Shown: positions 47,641 through 60,244, counted from the stretch's first letter. The stretch: 64,000 bases of DNA from Rotaria sp. Silwood1 (GCA_905250075.1 CAJNOP010000191.1:81090-145089), one strand, 5' to 3'. Numbers and translations: made by a program. The notes: generated by a model from the letters alone, not told the origin.

Positions 47641-48510
47641 TTAACTTGAATAAAAAAAATAAAAAAAAAGTAACAATAAGAAAATTTTCATCAACAAACC
47701 TTTTTCTACGAAAATTCTTGCACTTCGTTTTTGTCTTTTATATGTACATGTCCATAAACCAGAATGATATGGTTGTATATGTCGAATAATTAATTGAGAT
47801 TTAGAAATATTTTTTTCATGTTGATATTTTTCATAAATATCATAATCATAATGATAATAATCATATGTATAATTATAACTTGAAAAATGCCATGTTATTG
47901 ATGATGTATTTATATTATAAATCATACAATCTAATTCAACATTTGAACCTGGTTCAACATATAAACGTGATGGTTGAATAAGCATTGGTATTTGTACATA
48001 TAAATATATTTTAATTGATACACTTTGACGACGATTTGATATTTTACATTCATATATACCTTCATCTGATAATTGTAAATTATAAATTTCTAAATTCCAA
48101 TATGAATTATCTGATGATATAGAATAATATGAAACTGAATAACGTTTATCAGATAAAAATACTTGTTCACCAACAGTTAATGGTAAAAATGTTGAAGTAT
48201 TTCGATCATATTTAAGCCATGTTACATGATGATTACCTAAATTATTAACATTACATGTTAAAATAGCCAAATCAGATAGATTCAATGTTTGATTATATGT
48301 TTGAGTTAAAATTTGTGGAAAATCATTGGTATTAACAGCTGTTGTCAAACCATGAATGATTAATATTAATAGAAAAGCTAAAATATAGAAAATAAACATT
48401 CGATGAAAGAGATGATAATGTTGATCCGGCTCACGTTTACTGCATTGCATACAATAGCTAATGATGACAAGGGTCATTCGTACAAAACAAATATTCATGA
48501 CATTTTTCAT
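47641..48510 (-). CDS. two-immunoglobulin-domain cell-surface protein, dpr/lachesin-like
   Basis: The 289-residue single frame has a hydrophobic signal or anchor (38-58) and two Ig domains. Domain 1 has Cys86, Trp98 and Cys155, with the signature SDEGIYECKIS. Domain 2 has Cys195, Trp207 and Cys255, with HSGLWTCTY. TVGEQVFLSDKRYSV and the long DNSYWNLEI strand in domain 1 resemble insect dpr and related neuronal recognition proteins. Three or more N-glycosylation sites (NQT, NLS, NTS) occur. The end is a strongly hydrophobic tail (272-287), compatible with a GPI-attachment signal as in dpr proteins. Alternatively the GT at that point (AAAG^GTTTG) is a splice donor and the real C-terminus lies elsewhere. 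A start at Met38 would place the signal peptide first and is as likely as the ATG at 48510. Probably a native animal gene. Confidence 0.78.
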   Translation of the reverse strand: MKNVMNICFVRMTLVIISYCMQCSKREPDQHYHLFHRMFIFYILAFLLILIIHGLTTAVNTNDFPQILTQTYNQTLNLSDLAILTCNVNNLGNHHVTWLKYDRNTSTFLPLTVGEQVFLSDKRYSVSYYSISSDNSYWNLEIYNLQLSDEGIYECKISNRRQSVSIKIYLYVQIPMLIQPSRLYVEPGSNVELDCMIYNINTSSITWHFSSYNYTYDYYHYDYDIYEKYQHEKNISKSQLIIRHIQPYHSGLWTCTYKRQKRSARIFVEKGLLMKIFLLLLFFYFFYSS

Positions 48511-48854
48511 ATATATATATATACATATGTATATATATATATGAAGAAAAGAATTTTCTCTTCACAATGAATTAACCTTTTTTTTTCTAAGGAGAATAAA
48601 GAGCTTAATTAAGTTCTAACATAGGTGTGAGATCAGAATTAGAACAGTTGAAAGAATGTGAAAAATTAATATCATTTAGAAGGATAAAAGCAAAAAAAGA
48701 AAAAAAAAGATACTTACATGATATAGAAAATTGTCTTGTATTCATAATCAAATTAAATAATCATTATTCAATATGTAGCAATATTACCTTTTTACTAATC
48801 GTTACATGGCGTTTGTCCTAGAATAAATGATGAATGAATAAACGTATGGATATA

Positions 48855-48958
48855 TAAAGAGAGAAAGAGGAAGAGAGCGAGAGAAAGAGAAAGAACAGGA
48901 TTATAACAAACTGAGCAGCTTGCTTGTTCTCTCTTTCTCGCTTGCTCAAGAATAAATA
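48855..48958. repeat. GA/CT-rich hairpin
   Basis: GAGCGAGAGAAAGAGAAAGA on the left pairs imperfectly with CTTGTTCTCTCTTTCTCGC on the right around a 35-bp loop. Low-complexity, no gene. Confidence 0.5.
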
Positions 48959-49431
48959 AACGTTTGGCTAATGGCATTACTCACTAAAAAAAAAAAAGAT
49001 TATTCACTTTAAACTAAGCAGGTGCCGGTCTTTTATCATTTTTCGATCATTGTTGTTAAAATCAATAGAACTATTAAATACAAAAAAAAAGAAGAAATTT
49101 TTGTTACTTCTTCATAATTTTTTTTTTTTTCTATAGAAAGATGATTATCAAAGTAAAAAGGAAATCATTCTTTAGCTTGCATTTATTATTATAGATGATT
49201 GAGCAATCAGTATTCGTCGTTTTCCTCTTCTTTTATATATATATTCTGAATATGATGATTGACCTTTCAATTGCGTATACACGCTTACTTAGTTAAAGAC
49301 CTTGTCTTGTGCATAAATTTTTATCAGTCATTTCAATCTCAACATAAATCAAATAACTTCGTTGCTGTTTTTTCTTTTTTTTGACAATCATCACATTTGG
49401 TATCGATCTTTTTGTTATTCTTTTTTTATGT

Positions 49432-49692
49432 TCAATCTGGAATGCATTGATCATCATCATCATCATCATCATTGTCGACTAGGGGATGATGTTTTAACTT
49501 GAACAAGCTGTAGACGATGTGCCATCGAGCACAGTTTGAACATAATGCGATAAGTGAAACATCGACCGTACATGCCCTATCGGCACAATATGCGATGATG
49601 GCGGCGGCGAGATGATATACACATAAACCAAACATATATATACAACAGGCAATTTGTTGTTGTTCAGAACAAATATTACATACATGTTGCAT
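49432..49692 (-). CDS. small Cys-rich frame, doubtful
   Basis: Eighty-six codons with eight Cys, opening MQHVCNICSEQQQIACCIYM and ending in a run of Asp from a (CAT)n repeat. Codon choice is less AT-biased than that of nearby noncoding sequence, and CxxC plus later Cys pairs could bind zinc. No family is recognised. It may be a 5' exon of a gene lying downstream on the minus strand, or chance. Confidence 0.25.
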   Translation of the reverse strand: MQHVCNICSEQQQIACCIYMFGLCVYHLAAAIIAYCADRACTVDVSLIALCSNCARWHIVYSLFKLKHHPLVDNDDDDDDDQCIPD

Positions 49693-50005
49693 CAGGTTGT
49701 CTGTCTGACATAAATTTATATTAGTTTAACCGACTGGTTGGCGGAAGATTTCAATAGACAAAAGAAAAAGAATACAAGAGACAAATATTTATTTGATATT
49801 ATTCATTTTGTTTTTCAATAGAATAGTTTTTTTTTTGAATTATTTGTTACGAAATAAACGCTATGGGAATATAACAATGAATTTTATTAGAACATTTAAA
49901 AAGAAATTATATCGAAAAGCAAGAAAAGATTTTTTTTTTTTCTAATCCAATAATAGAAAATATCGTTGAATTTCAAAATGTTTGTAGAAAATTTTTCTTG
50001 ATTTA

Positions 50006-50430
50006 GCCCCTGGGTCAGCAGAAATACGAGTTATTTTTGCTACCGCAGCCGGTGATTTGGTATGTGGCGAGGATGCAGAAATTTTTTGTAGATGCTTTAC
50101 AGAAAAATACTTTTTTTCCGATTATGATGAAGAAAAATTAAATGCTCAATGTAAACTATATTGGCAAGCTCTTGAAAGATTTGCATTTAACCCTGATAGT
50201 ATGATGAGAAATATTGGAAAAGCACAAGCTACACATTTGGATAAATGTCATAATAAAAAAGTTGCTGAAGAAGATTTGAAAAAGATTGTACCGGCTTATA
50301 AAATTGCTAAAAATTAGCATGAAGTATTGGAAGGTGCATGTAGAACACTAAATCTACCTAATGATTCTGCTATTGGCAATTTAGGAGTGTGCAAACATAC
50401 GGTTAAAAACAACAGTGAAAAACAATGAGC
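50006..50430 (+). pseudogene. unknown coding frame with an internal stop
   Basis: After a possible acceptor (TTGATTTAG, ending at 50005) the frame reads RVIFATAAGDLVCGEDAEIF, then ERFAFNPDSMMRNIGKAQAT and EEDLKKIVPAYKIAKN, then a TAG stop near 50315, and continues in the same phase with HEVLEGACRTLNLPNDSAIG. The text is plainly coding-like on both sides of the stop. There is no ATG at the start, so a 5' exon is needed or the gene is a fragment. Family not recognised. Confidence 0.4.
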
Positions 50431-50439
50431 ATGTGACAT

Positions 50440-51568
50440 TGCTTATCGTCCTACTGTTTAATAGTGGCAACAAATAGAAATGAATAAGAAATTGACTTGT
50501 TAGTGATTAAAATCTTAAGCTGCGCCAACCGATTTCATTACCAATACAACAAAAAGAAACAATATAATAACCATCTTTGTTCAATGAAATTATATTTTTT
50601 TTTTTTATAAAATCCTGTCTTTAGACAGATTTTAATAAGTCATTTCTAATAATCTTTTTTTTTTCATTTATTCATAGATGTACTTTGTGAATTATTATGA
50701 AACGTAATTTGTTGTTGTCAAACATTACTGACCATTATCTTTCACTTTATCTCATTTATGTTTGGATTTGTTAGAGCACGATGAGTGTGGTAGTAGATGA
50801 TGAGAGATACTACAGTCACACTAATAACTAAACGATTGATATCGAATAGAAGTGATGGATTTGGTGGTAGAAATCAAGCAGAAATAATTGAATAAGAGCT
50901 GTAAGTAGAGAATGTGATATAAAAGAAGAATCTTAGTAGCAAACCATGTACAATATAGAGCATCCGATAAGGCAATTAGATATACCGAAGTGTGTTACAA
51001 AGCCCAGTGGACTTAACCATACAGAAGGAACATATATGATTCATATAAGTGGATGTAATACATTACCAAAGACATTTTGTGTACAACGGCCTACAGTTAA
51101 TATGCTGTTACTGATCAATAGGCATGCAAGAGTGAAAATAGGGTGTTGGTTGATGGAGCAAAGAGAAAAAGTTGATTTTAGACCATTGGAATGGCCTCGA
51201 GTCACTTGAAATCATAGAGAGCTGATTTCCTGAGATGAAACCGATTTTCTAATTTGAGAGTATGAGTGTGGGTGTGACTTTTAGTGAACGAATAAACATT
51301 CACACCTACATCCTGTTTTTCTTCGTATGATTTCAGAAACGAAATCTATCTGTGGTGTGCTGTCTGTGTTCATCTGCACAAATTTCATACAATTCATTTA
51401 ATCATTGCATTTAGTCTTGTAGTGCTCACAAGACCAGAGAAAGCTGTTTAATAAGATGATATAGTATTAAATATCCAAGCATAATTATTTTTCTGCAACA
51501 AAACACTAGAAAGCTATATCAAAAAGTGGAGTTGTAGAATTTTTTTTCTTTCTTTTCACATATATTGT
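50440..51568. other. intergenic stretch with one doubtful frame and a GT-rich hairpin
   Basis: The ATG-started frame at 50946-51209 (87 codons) has mixed codon use but no recognisable domain. At 51258-51315 lies copy 5 of the GT-rich hairpin family (GAGTGTGGGTGTGAC ... CATTCACACCTACATCC). Confidence 0.4.
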
Positions 51569-54500
51569 TCATGCTGTTGGTCCAGGCGTAGTATTGGAAA
51601 TTTCAGGTAAAAGCGTCGTTTGAGAACATACGTTAGACATAACCGACGTTGAGGGCACTGCCGAAACTAAATTAACTGTCACATCACAAGCTTTCTTAAT
51701 AAAAGGAAGAGATGACTCACGATTTTCATTAGTGTGACCAGGTGTCGATGTAGATGATACTGGCTCTGTCTCCATACTTTCTACTTGTGTAGGATTTATT
51801 TGAATTCTGACATCTTCTAAACCAATCGGTGGCGGTTCGGGAGCTAATGATGACACAGTTGACTCTTTAGATTGAGAAGAGCTACTTTCAGTAGTGCGAC
51901 CTACTTCCACTGGTATTGTGGCCGTTCTTTTCGTTATGTCTCCTTCCATTTCAATAGTTGTGACACTGTTCTTTGATAAACAAACTAGTGGTTCGTTTAC
52001 AGTTGATGATAACCCTGTTGACTCTTTAGGTTGAGGAGAGTCATTTTCGGCAGTGTGACTAGGTTCCGATGTAAATGAAATCATTTTTGTTTTCGTATCT
52101 TCGTCCTTTGTAGAAGTCGTTTCAATCTTACTTTCTTCTAAGTTGCTCATTTCGTTTTCCGGAGTTGGTAGTATCACAGCTGACTCTTGCGGTAGAGAAG
52201 AGATACTGGCCTGCTTTTCTTCTGGACTAGTTGACTGATCAGGTTCCAACTCAGGAAGATTGTCATCAGGCTTAGATTCCGAATCCGAAATCGTAGGATC
52301 CTTGTTTAGAGTAGAAAGTTTTGTCAGATTCCACTGATCTGCTTCATTCGGATTCCACTTCTCTGCTTCGAAGGCGAGCCACTTGCTCAAACTTGTCAGG
52401 TAATCTTTGGCGTACACAAAGTCTAACCATTTCGGTGATAGATTGTCGTAGCCATAGTAGGCACCAGCTAATTGCCCGTAAATGGCGGCTGTCGTGTCAG
52501 TATCGTCACCAAGATTAACAGCAGCAAGAGCACCTTTTTCAAATGAGTTCTCATCGCTCCAGAACGCCCATAAAGCAGCTTCCAGAGCATTAACTATGTA
52601 TCCTTTTCCTCGAATACCGTCATTATATCCGCCTTTTCGTTTGTATGAACCCTTGGCAATCTTCATGACGTCTGGAACGAGTGATTTACCGTTGAACCAA
52701 TTTTTATGCTTGACGTAAAATTCATTGTCTAACAGGTCTTGTTTGCTTGTACCGTGCATAGCTGCTACTATAAGAGCACCATAGTAACGACAACAATCAT
52801 ACGCCTTCTTATCACCATGAGTAATCTGTCCACTAATACCAGAATATTCGACAGCGTGTTTTGGATGCTTGTAGAAGAAAAGAGGCAAAGGTGCTAGACG
52901 CATCAGAGCTCCGTTACCTGCTACACCATCGTCACTGCAGAATACATCGAATTTTTCAATTAGACTAGAATCTGAAAGATGGTCTAGTTGCTTAAAAGGA
53001 ACGCCGTGAACTTGAGCGAATTTTTTTTGACGATATTCGAATTCACATACAGAATGTCTGGTGGCCATACCAATATCAAAACAATGTCCTGTAGAAGACA
53101 TATAGCCATGTCTGAACCACCATTTGTAGCGAACTAGCTGATCGTAGGGGTTAAACCCGTGGCAAGCCACCAATGAATTAGCCAGACAAAGAGCCATCGA
53201 AGTGTCATCAGTAAACTAAAATAGTTCATTGAATTAGAATTTTATTCTCGAATGATAGACTTTTAGTGGATGCTGGTTTTCGTGAGAAAATGAAGTCAAG
53301 AAAGTAAAAAATCAGCTATCCTTTATAGATTTACTTTTTGAAACTCATGTTTCTCAATCGTTCCGATAACCAACAAGAATAAAGGTTTGGTGTATGTAAC
53401 ACTAAAAATTCGGATAATGACGAACAGTTTATATTGTTGGCCAAAACCGGTAAAAAAAGTGAAGTAGAAAATACAATGTGCGAGAAAAGGATCATCAAAA
53501 TCCATTTCCCGTATAATTCGATGTTACCGAACAACATCTCTTTGCGTAATCAACAACTTTGAACTATAAAAAAATTTCGGATGATTTCTCATTATTATCT
53601 CTCATATCACTGAATTCGAGAAATATTCCATGAACGAAAAGAATTTTGTAAAAAACAAACCATTAAAAAACATACATCTTAGCCTTTATTTATATCTTTA
53701 TCGCAGTTATTTCTGATGTTATTTAGCACGTATTGCTGATGTGAAAACTTCTTGAGACTCGAAAATATTCATTTTTGATTTTTTTTCGACTTAATCGTTT
53801 ATTTAATTGGATCATGTGTCTTCTAAAGAGTGCAACTATTTTGAGAAGTGAAAAATGAGTCTTTACACATAATGTAATTAATAAGAAAAAAGAACGAAAA
53901 TAGTGATAAAGTGTAAAAAACGAATCTTCTTCTTCATTTTCTTGGAAATGAACTTTGAATAGAGACTTGCGAGTTTGTAATTTTCTTTTTCTCTTATCTT
54001 ATTTCATAACTTTTCGTCGAGATATCTCTGCTAAAAATTTTTCCCTAACTGTCGATGCAGTTTGGCATATAGAGGATAGAAAATAGGTTTGACCGAAAAA
54101 AATTTATGACTTCTATCTAAAATACTTGAAATTCAGGTCGTTTTATAGAAACGTCTGAGTGAAAGAAGAATCATCCCGGTTATTACAATGTTTAAAGCTC
54201 ATATTCGGTCTAGAGATAGGAGGCCATAAGATCGGCACAGCCTTCAAAGAATTTTTTTTCACTGTATTATGATCAAGATATAAGATTTTTAAGGAGCACG
54301 AGTGTAACATAAGTTTGGTCAAAATGCTTTTATGACAGTAAATATGTAGAATTCGCTCCCCTTAAAACCCTTATATCTTGGTCATAATACATTGGAAAAA
54401 GAATTCTTTGAAGGCTGTGCTAGCCTAATGGTCTCCTATCTCTGGACCAAATATGAACTTTAAAAATTGTAATAACCTGGGTCATCTTTCTTCTCTTCAG

Positions 54501-57500
54501 ATATTCCTAGAAAACGACTTGAAATTCTGATACTTCAAGTAGAACTCAAAAAAATTTTCGCTCAAACCTATTTTCTATCAGTTGCAACGACAAACCAGCA
54601 CGAAAAATTCAATAAAAAAAATTCTACTCAAAAAAGTGGTTGGATACTCATGAATTTACCCATGAGTATTTATCCTTGATTTCAACTATTGCCTATGTAA
54701 TGATCGAAGATTTATTGGAAATGATCGTCTCCGATTTAGAGGAATACGTTCAATTTTAATTGAGTAACAGATTTACAAGAATTTCAGTTGACTGAAAGCA
54801 AATATCCATTTTCAAAAATAAGACAAGTAGCTAACTTCAAGCTCTGCATCACGAGCAGCTTCCAGTCGCGGATTTTTATTGTAATTTAAAGAAGACTTGA
54901 GACTTCAAACTATATTCGATTGAGTCAGTAAGAGAAAAGATGGGGGTACAAATTAGCATCCCGCCCGCTTACTCTTAGGACGTAACAGATGTTATTGATA
55001 TACGAGCAAAGATGGTATATCAATAATGTCCCATTAGAATATATAAACTACAATCTCATTGTATTATTGGAAGATTAAGCAAAAGGATAATGGAGGAATA
55101 TGTTTCAAAACAGATCGAATAAACAATGTCCTTGTGATTAGTAAAAACAAGCACATCCTGCTTCACCTTTTAATACCACCAGGATTGTGCTAGTAGCCTT
55201 TTTATAGAGTCTTCAAGTCATCGAAGCTCACATAACATGAAAATGAATTTCGAAGTATGCCGAATACGTAGTAAAATTGATAAATCTTTCTGTTGTTCTC
55301 TCCAAAATAAACTTAAGAAGTATTGTTTTCAAATTTTTATTTTCCCGTATGTTTCTAACATTCTTCAGGCTGTATTTTCGTGTGGCTTGAGCTTTGATAC
55401 TAAGACCAAACTATAAAAAAAATCGGGTAAAAAAGACTTTTCTCTAAATCATCCATGACAAGCCTATTCTAACCACGGCTGCTAGGTTTACTTTACTTTT
55501 TTGTAAAATAATTAAGGTAAATAAGTAACTATAATAGATACTATTTATTAGTAACTACATAGTAATATTAAATGGGATATTATTAAGCGGTCAGTAAAAT
55601 AAATGAAATGGTCAGTAAGATAAATGGTCAGTAAAAAATGTATAAATGATCAGTAAAAAGATTAAATGGTCAGTACTTAGATTATCACTCATATAAAAAA
55701 AAAGATTGGAAAAAATCTGATTTTAATCGATTTTTTGTGATTAAAAATCGATTAAAATGGGACAGTTTTAACCAGGTTTTTAATCAAACTAGTGATTAAA
55801 ATAAATTAAATTTATAAATATCCATTTTAACCGATTAAAATTTTTTCATTGACTATTTTACTCAATTTTAGTCAGATTATTCGATTTTTAATCTATTAAA
55901 ATCGATTAAAATTTTTAAATCGATTTTAATCAATTCTAATAGTTTTTCTTTTTAAATGAATAAGTACCAATTGATATCGAGTCTTGAAGCATGGAATTTA
56001 TGTCAAAGGTCGATCTAGCATCATATCTACTAATTTTCCGAGGCAAGGAGTCCGAAAAAGCGATCGAACATCTGAGTTTTCAACATAAAGTTTGAGAAAA
56101 CGCATTTTACCGTCGCCGCCATTAAAATTAATATTTATAAATTTAATTTATTTTAATCACTGGTTTGATTTAAAAAATCGATTAAAATTAGATTTTTTCC
56201 AATCTTTTTTTATATGAGTGATAGTCTAAGTACTGACCATTCAATCTTTTTACTGATCATTTATATACTTTTTACTGACCATTTATCTTACTGACCATTT
56301 CATCTATTTTACTGATCATTTAATTTATTTTACTGACCGCTTAAATAGTAGCCATATTAAATTAAAATACTATCCATATTTTCAACCTGAGGAATCGGAT
56401 ATAATTATAGGCCTTAGGATGGTATTATCTAAGAGTGAAAGTCATGTTAATATTTGCTTGCAGTGAAGAGTTGTTCGCCAATTAGTTGTCGCATCATTTT
56501 ATGAAAATGATATTCAGCACTAAGCACTAGTCATTCTCCCTATCTTAACATCTAGGCGATAAATTTATTTTTTTAGAATTAAAATGACAACCAGTGCAAA
56601 TCATTCCTGGCCGGTAAACAAGTTCAACAATAGAGAAAATGATTTACCTGTCCTTTTTCTAGGCCCCAAGTTCCGCCGCCTACAAGGTCAGTCACTGGAA
56701 CTGCCTCTAGATAAGATCGCGGCCGAAATTCTACATGAGCACCGAGAGCATCACCCAAAGCCATGCCAAACATTGACCCCATGATGCGATTTAGTACTGT
56801 ACCGATAGCACCTGTAGGATCTTTCATATCGTTCGCAAGTTCATTAGGCTTCTTGATTGATTCCGAATCTGAATGAAAATTGAGGTTGACCCAAGTTTGC
56901 TCTAAACACAGATATTGCTCGAGCATGAATTAATATTCAGAACATTCATATGGAAAAATTTCTTCAAAATAAAAGTTTTTAAATTTACCTGCTCGAAATT
57001 GACATCTGGGATCGATTGGAATTGATTGGTCCATCACTAAAATAAAGTGTCAAGATATCGTCAGAACAGATGCAACTATCCACGACAGGCGATTACCGTT
57101 GACGGTGTCGTCTTGCGTCTTTATTTCTAACACAGGTATCCTTTTCTGCATATCTGACAGGATCTCCCTGTCATTCAGTTCTTCCTTTCCTTCTATTTCA
57201 TTAGCTTCCATATCCTGAAATACACCCTGTTCTGGAACATCTACCGAAGTCTGCGTGCTTTTAGGTTCTTCGACTGCTTGCATTTGATTAACGTTGGTAT
57301 TCTGATCCATAGTCGATGGTTTCGAAGCATCTAGTAAATTCTGTGTGTCACTTGGTTTTTCGTTTTGGTCGGATTGATCATTTCCTATTTGCATCGGTTC
57401 ATGGTCACATGCATTAGAAACAGAAGTAGATTCTGCATTAGCTGAATTTTGACGCGATTGTATTACCGCCATTGACTCCTTCTCATTGCTGTTATTGTTT

Positions 57501-57649
57501 GTCGCAGGTTGGTCAGTTAGAGTAGGCGAAACAGTTGAGTCTGTTGGCATTTCCTTGTGAGAAAATGAATCATTTTTCTGGATTTGTTCGATGTTCTCTG
57601 TCGACATTGCCCTTGTAACAGACATTGGAGTCTCGGTTGGATGCGACAT
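51569..57649 (-). CDS. ADP-ribosylglycohydrolase (DraG/ARH family) with long disordered tails
   Basis: These enzymes remove ADP-ribose from proteins or nucleic acids using two Mg2+. Four exons fit in phase: 57649-57097, 57036-56989, 56901-56648 and 53215-51569 (833 residues). Residues 1-200 are Ser/Thr/Gln/Glu-rich and unstructured. The catalytic domain opens RIMGSMFGMALGDALGAHVE (239-258). The third junction rebuilds GQFTDDTSMALCLA (284-297), the first metal motif, which confirms joining across a 3432-bp intron. CSDDGVAGNGALMR (about 378-391) and GDDTDTTAAIYGQLAGA (521-537) supply the remaining metal and ribose contacts; all key Asp are kept. Residues 590-833 form a second acidic, Ser/Thr-rich tail with repeated ESTxSS/EP phrases. 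The large intron holds two foldback elements. The family is often acquired from bacteria in small animals; here spliced tails have been added (inference). Likely cytosolic or nuclear. Confidence 0.93.
54071..54580. mobile_element. foldback element inside the ADP-ribosylglycohydrolase intron
   Basis: Arms at about 54071-54297 and 54356-54580 are inverted copies with moderate divergence: GATAGAAAATAGGTTTGA on the left matches TCAAACCTATTTTCTATC on the right, and the centres match around CCTTCAAAGAATT. The loop is about 58 bp. Weaker similarity may extend about 25 bp beyond each end. No target duplication is clear and nothing is encoded. Arm divergence makes it older than the palindrome at 41029. 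Confidence 0.65.
55583..56344. mobile_element. TTAA-flanked foldback element with array-type ends (GGTCAGTAA units)
   Basis: The element 55587-56340 starts GCGGTCAGTAAAATAAATG and ends with the inverted form TTTACTGACCGC, with TTAA at both borders (55583-55586 and 56341-56344). About 100 bp at each end consists of five to six tandem GGTCAGTAA units. Inside follow many (A)ATCGATTAAAAT words on both strands. A TTAA target is used by piggyBac and Kolobok transposons; the GCGG start fits neither canonical end well. No coding. Confidence 0.7.
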
Positions 57650-58484
57650 AGTTCCTTGTATACAATTAGTTGGTCTATAGCAAAAAAAAAACAAAAAAAA
57701 ATGAAGTTACTCGTCGACTTGGCCGTTTTTCGGCGACTTGCAACATGAAATGCCTTTAATGAGTTGAAGAAAAGAGAATAGAGTTTTTTATTTTGTGCGT
57801 CCTTTTCTTGCTTCTTTTTGCTACAGGCGTGGCGACGAGGTAGACGACGCAATAAAACATTATTATTTTTTATTCTCTATTCTTCACAAGCAAGCCTAGT
57901 TTTTTTTACCGAGCAATATTTACCTTTCTTCTTTTCACTCCTGTTACCCGTCGACATACAAAAGAATCGAACCCGTTAATGGAAGATCGAAGTAAAAGGA
58001 AAAAAAAGTAAAATACATAATAGATCATCTAGTAGATGCCCACTGACAAAATACTTTGATTACAATCATTTTGTGAAAGAAGGAATACTTCAAAGGGAAG
58101 CCAAAGAACACTGTTCGATTGTTTTTCGACGATTTGCAAAGACGGACAGCTATTTAAGATGAGATATCGACAAGTTTTTTCAACATTGCATTCCAACAAA
58201 AGAAGTCGCTACTACGACTTTTCAGGATTTAATAACCATGTTGCTATTTCAGAGCACATACACTACAGGTATACATTTTTGTAGTGAGGAGTTGTGTGAG
58301 ATTCATCTCAAAATTTATAGAGATTTATAGAAAAAAAATCATAGTAAGTCTTAAGAGCTGCTAAATGATCTTGTATTTCAATAATCAAATTTTCAAGTCG
58401 AGAAAATTAAAAACATTGATGAGTGCTTCGAACAGATTTCCATCATAACAATATTTGTCGATAGGCCAGCACTCGCCTGTGAAA
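57650..58484. promoter_or_regulatory. upstream region of the ADP-ribosylglycohydrolase gene
   Basis: The segment lies directly 5' of the chosen ATG at 57649. It contains a T-rich tract and a possible acceptor at about 57665 (TATAG), so part of it may be a 5' UTR intron. No TATA-type or other defined element is claimed. The rest is ordinary AT-rich spacer. Confidence 0.25.
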
Positions 58485-58619
58485 TTAAGCCACAGAGCCC
58501 CAACCAGGCCACTAGGCCTGCCTGCCTGTCACAGGCACAGGCCACGATTTTTAGGCCTGGCCTGTCACAGGCAGGCTAGGCCGACCCCTTCGACAGGCCA
58601 GGCAGGCCGCCTGGCCTGT

Positions 58620-58979
58620 CTAATTTTTCTTCGATATAAAACTTTTACCGCATAATTGGGATTTATTGCTAGAAAAAAATTCAGTTGAGTCAGTTTTCAA
58701 GAATGATATTTGAATATAAAGAATTTGACCAATACTTGAGAATAAATATTGACGATATATATAAATGATCAAATCTATTACTAATATGAAAAGGTTATTA
58801 CCATAATGAAGAGGTTCAATAAGTAATGGAACCTCTACCCCTCGAAAAATTTGTTTTTTTCTACCCAAAATTAATTGAGAAGGGTTTCGAAAGTGATCTC
58901 TGGTAGAATTAGGTCTGTTACTCCTCTTTGAGCTACACTCAGGTCGTTTGAAACAATCAATTAGTGTATTATATCCCAT
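58620..58979 (-). other. open frame inside the hAT copy, product unknown
   Basis: One hundred and nineteen codons starting MGYNTLIDCFKRPECSSKRS, with a hydrophobic middle. It overlaps the left terminal repeat and runs against the transposase strand. It may be chance or a remnant of an older inserted sequence. Confidence 0.15.
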
Positions 58980-60244
58980 TGTCGATGATAATTAGATGTA
59001 TTTAGCCATCAATATGATAGTCGGCTATATTGATTTTCATATAGTTTGATAGAAATATTTAAGTGTTCTGAAATGCTAGTAACACGTTAAAAGAAAGGAA
59101 CTAACCATTAAAAAACGTCCAAGAAAAACTTTTCAGCGGACTTTATTTTAAGTACATTTCTTGACTGATATTTCGCTAGTTTTGATTAGAGGAAGTAAAG
59201 TCTGGATAAAAACTAAAATCATCTATATAGACCGGCATTTAGTATTAAGTTGACTTATGTGAATTTGGAATCTGTTTATGAACTTTTTTCGTAGAAAATC
59301 ACTCTAGTCCTGCTCAGAATCAAGTCGAAAAATGAGTATCGACAAAAAAGTGTATCAGTAGTTTAAGCAGACGCCATGTTGTGCTATAGTGTTATTGTGC
59401 AGCTGTAGAAATTTTTTCTCGTGCTGAAACAACTTTTCGATGTGATTCTCTTTTTAACTTAACCCTGGGGATCTGTGATGATCTATTCCACGAAAAAAAT
59501 CAATGAAAATATTGAAAAGTCACAAAAGTCGTCTCAGCGTTAAATACTAATTCATAACATGACCTTAGCTTTGATCCAAATTATACTTCTTCTGATTATA
59601 ATCTACGAATATATCAATTAAAGACATTCACAATTATGTCTGGGGACAAGTTTTCATTGGACATTTTTCAGTAGTCAGTTTGCTTTTTTTCGATATGTTG
59701 TTGGCATTTCAGAGTTCTTAAAAGCTTTTATCAAACTACACGAAAATTAGGCGAATTGACTATCATAATGATGGTTAAATCGACCTGATTATCATCAATA
59801 GTCGGATATAATATACTTATTCATTATTTTAAGTGATCCAAGACAATGTAAATAATCGCCATAGAGCCAATTTCACCGCCCATCCCTTTCGAAACACTTG
59901 TGAAATGGTTTTACGTAGAAAAAGCCAAATATTTCGAGCGAATCAGTTTTATTATTGGATGATTCGTCTTTTCTATTTGTCACTATTTGCTCCAGAAAAT
60001 GTTTGAGTCTCAGCTAGTTCAGCTGAAGCTGAACGTTTTCTTTGTATTAAATTTGGTAGCTACTGCACGTAGTCCTTCTCTCGATTGTGGTACTATGAAT
60101 GACATTTTTGTCTGCCAGATCCATCCAAAATATTCTCGAACAAGAACAAGATTGTTTTCCTGCATATTGGTATCGTTTTATTTCTTTAGTTTTCTAGATA
60201 CCAATGCTTTTCAATTCATATTAAACGTAGAGAAAAAATCCATA

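Noticed and set aside
50946-51209. 87-codon ATG-started frame
   Set aside because: Texture is mildly coding-like but there is no recognisable motif, neighbour or homologue known to me.
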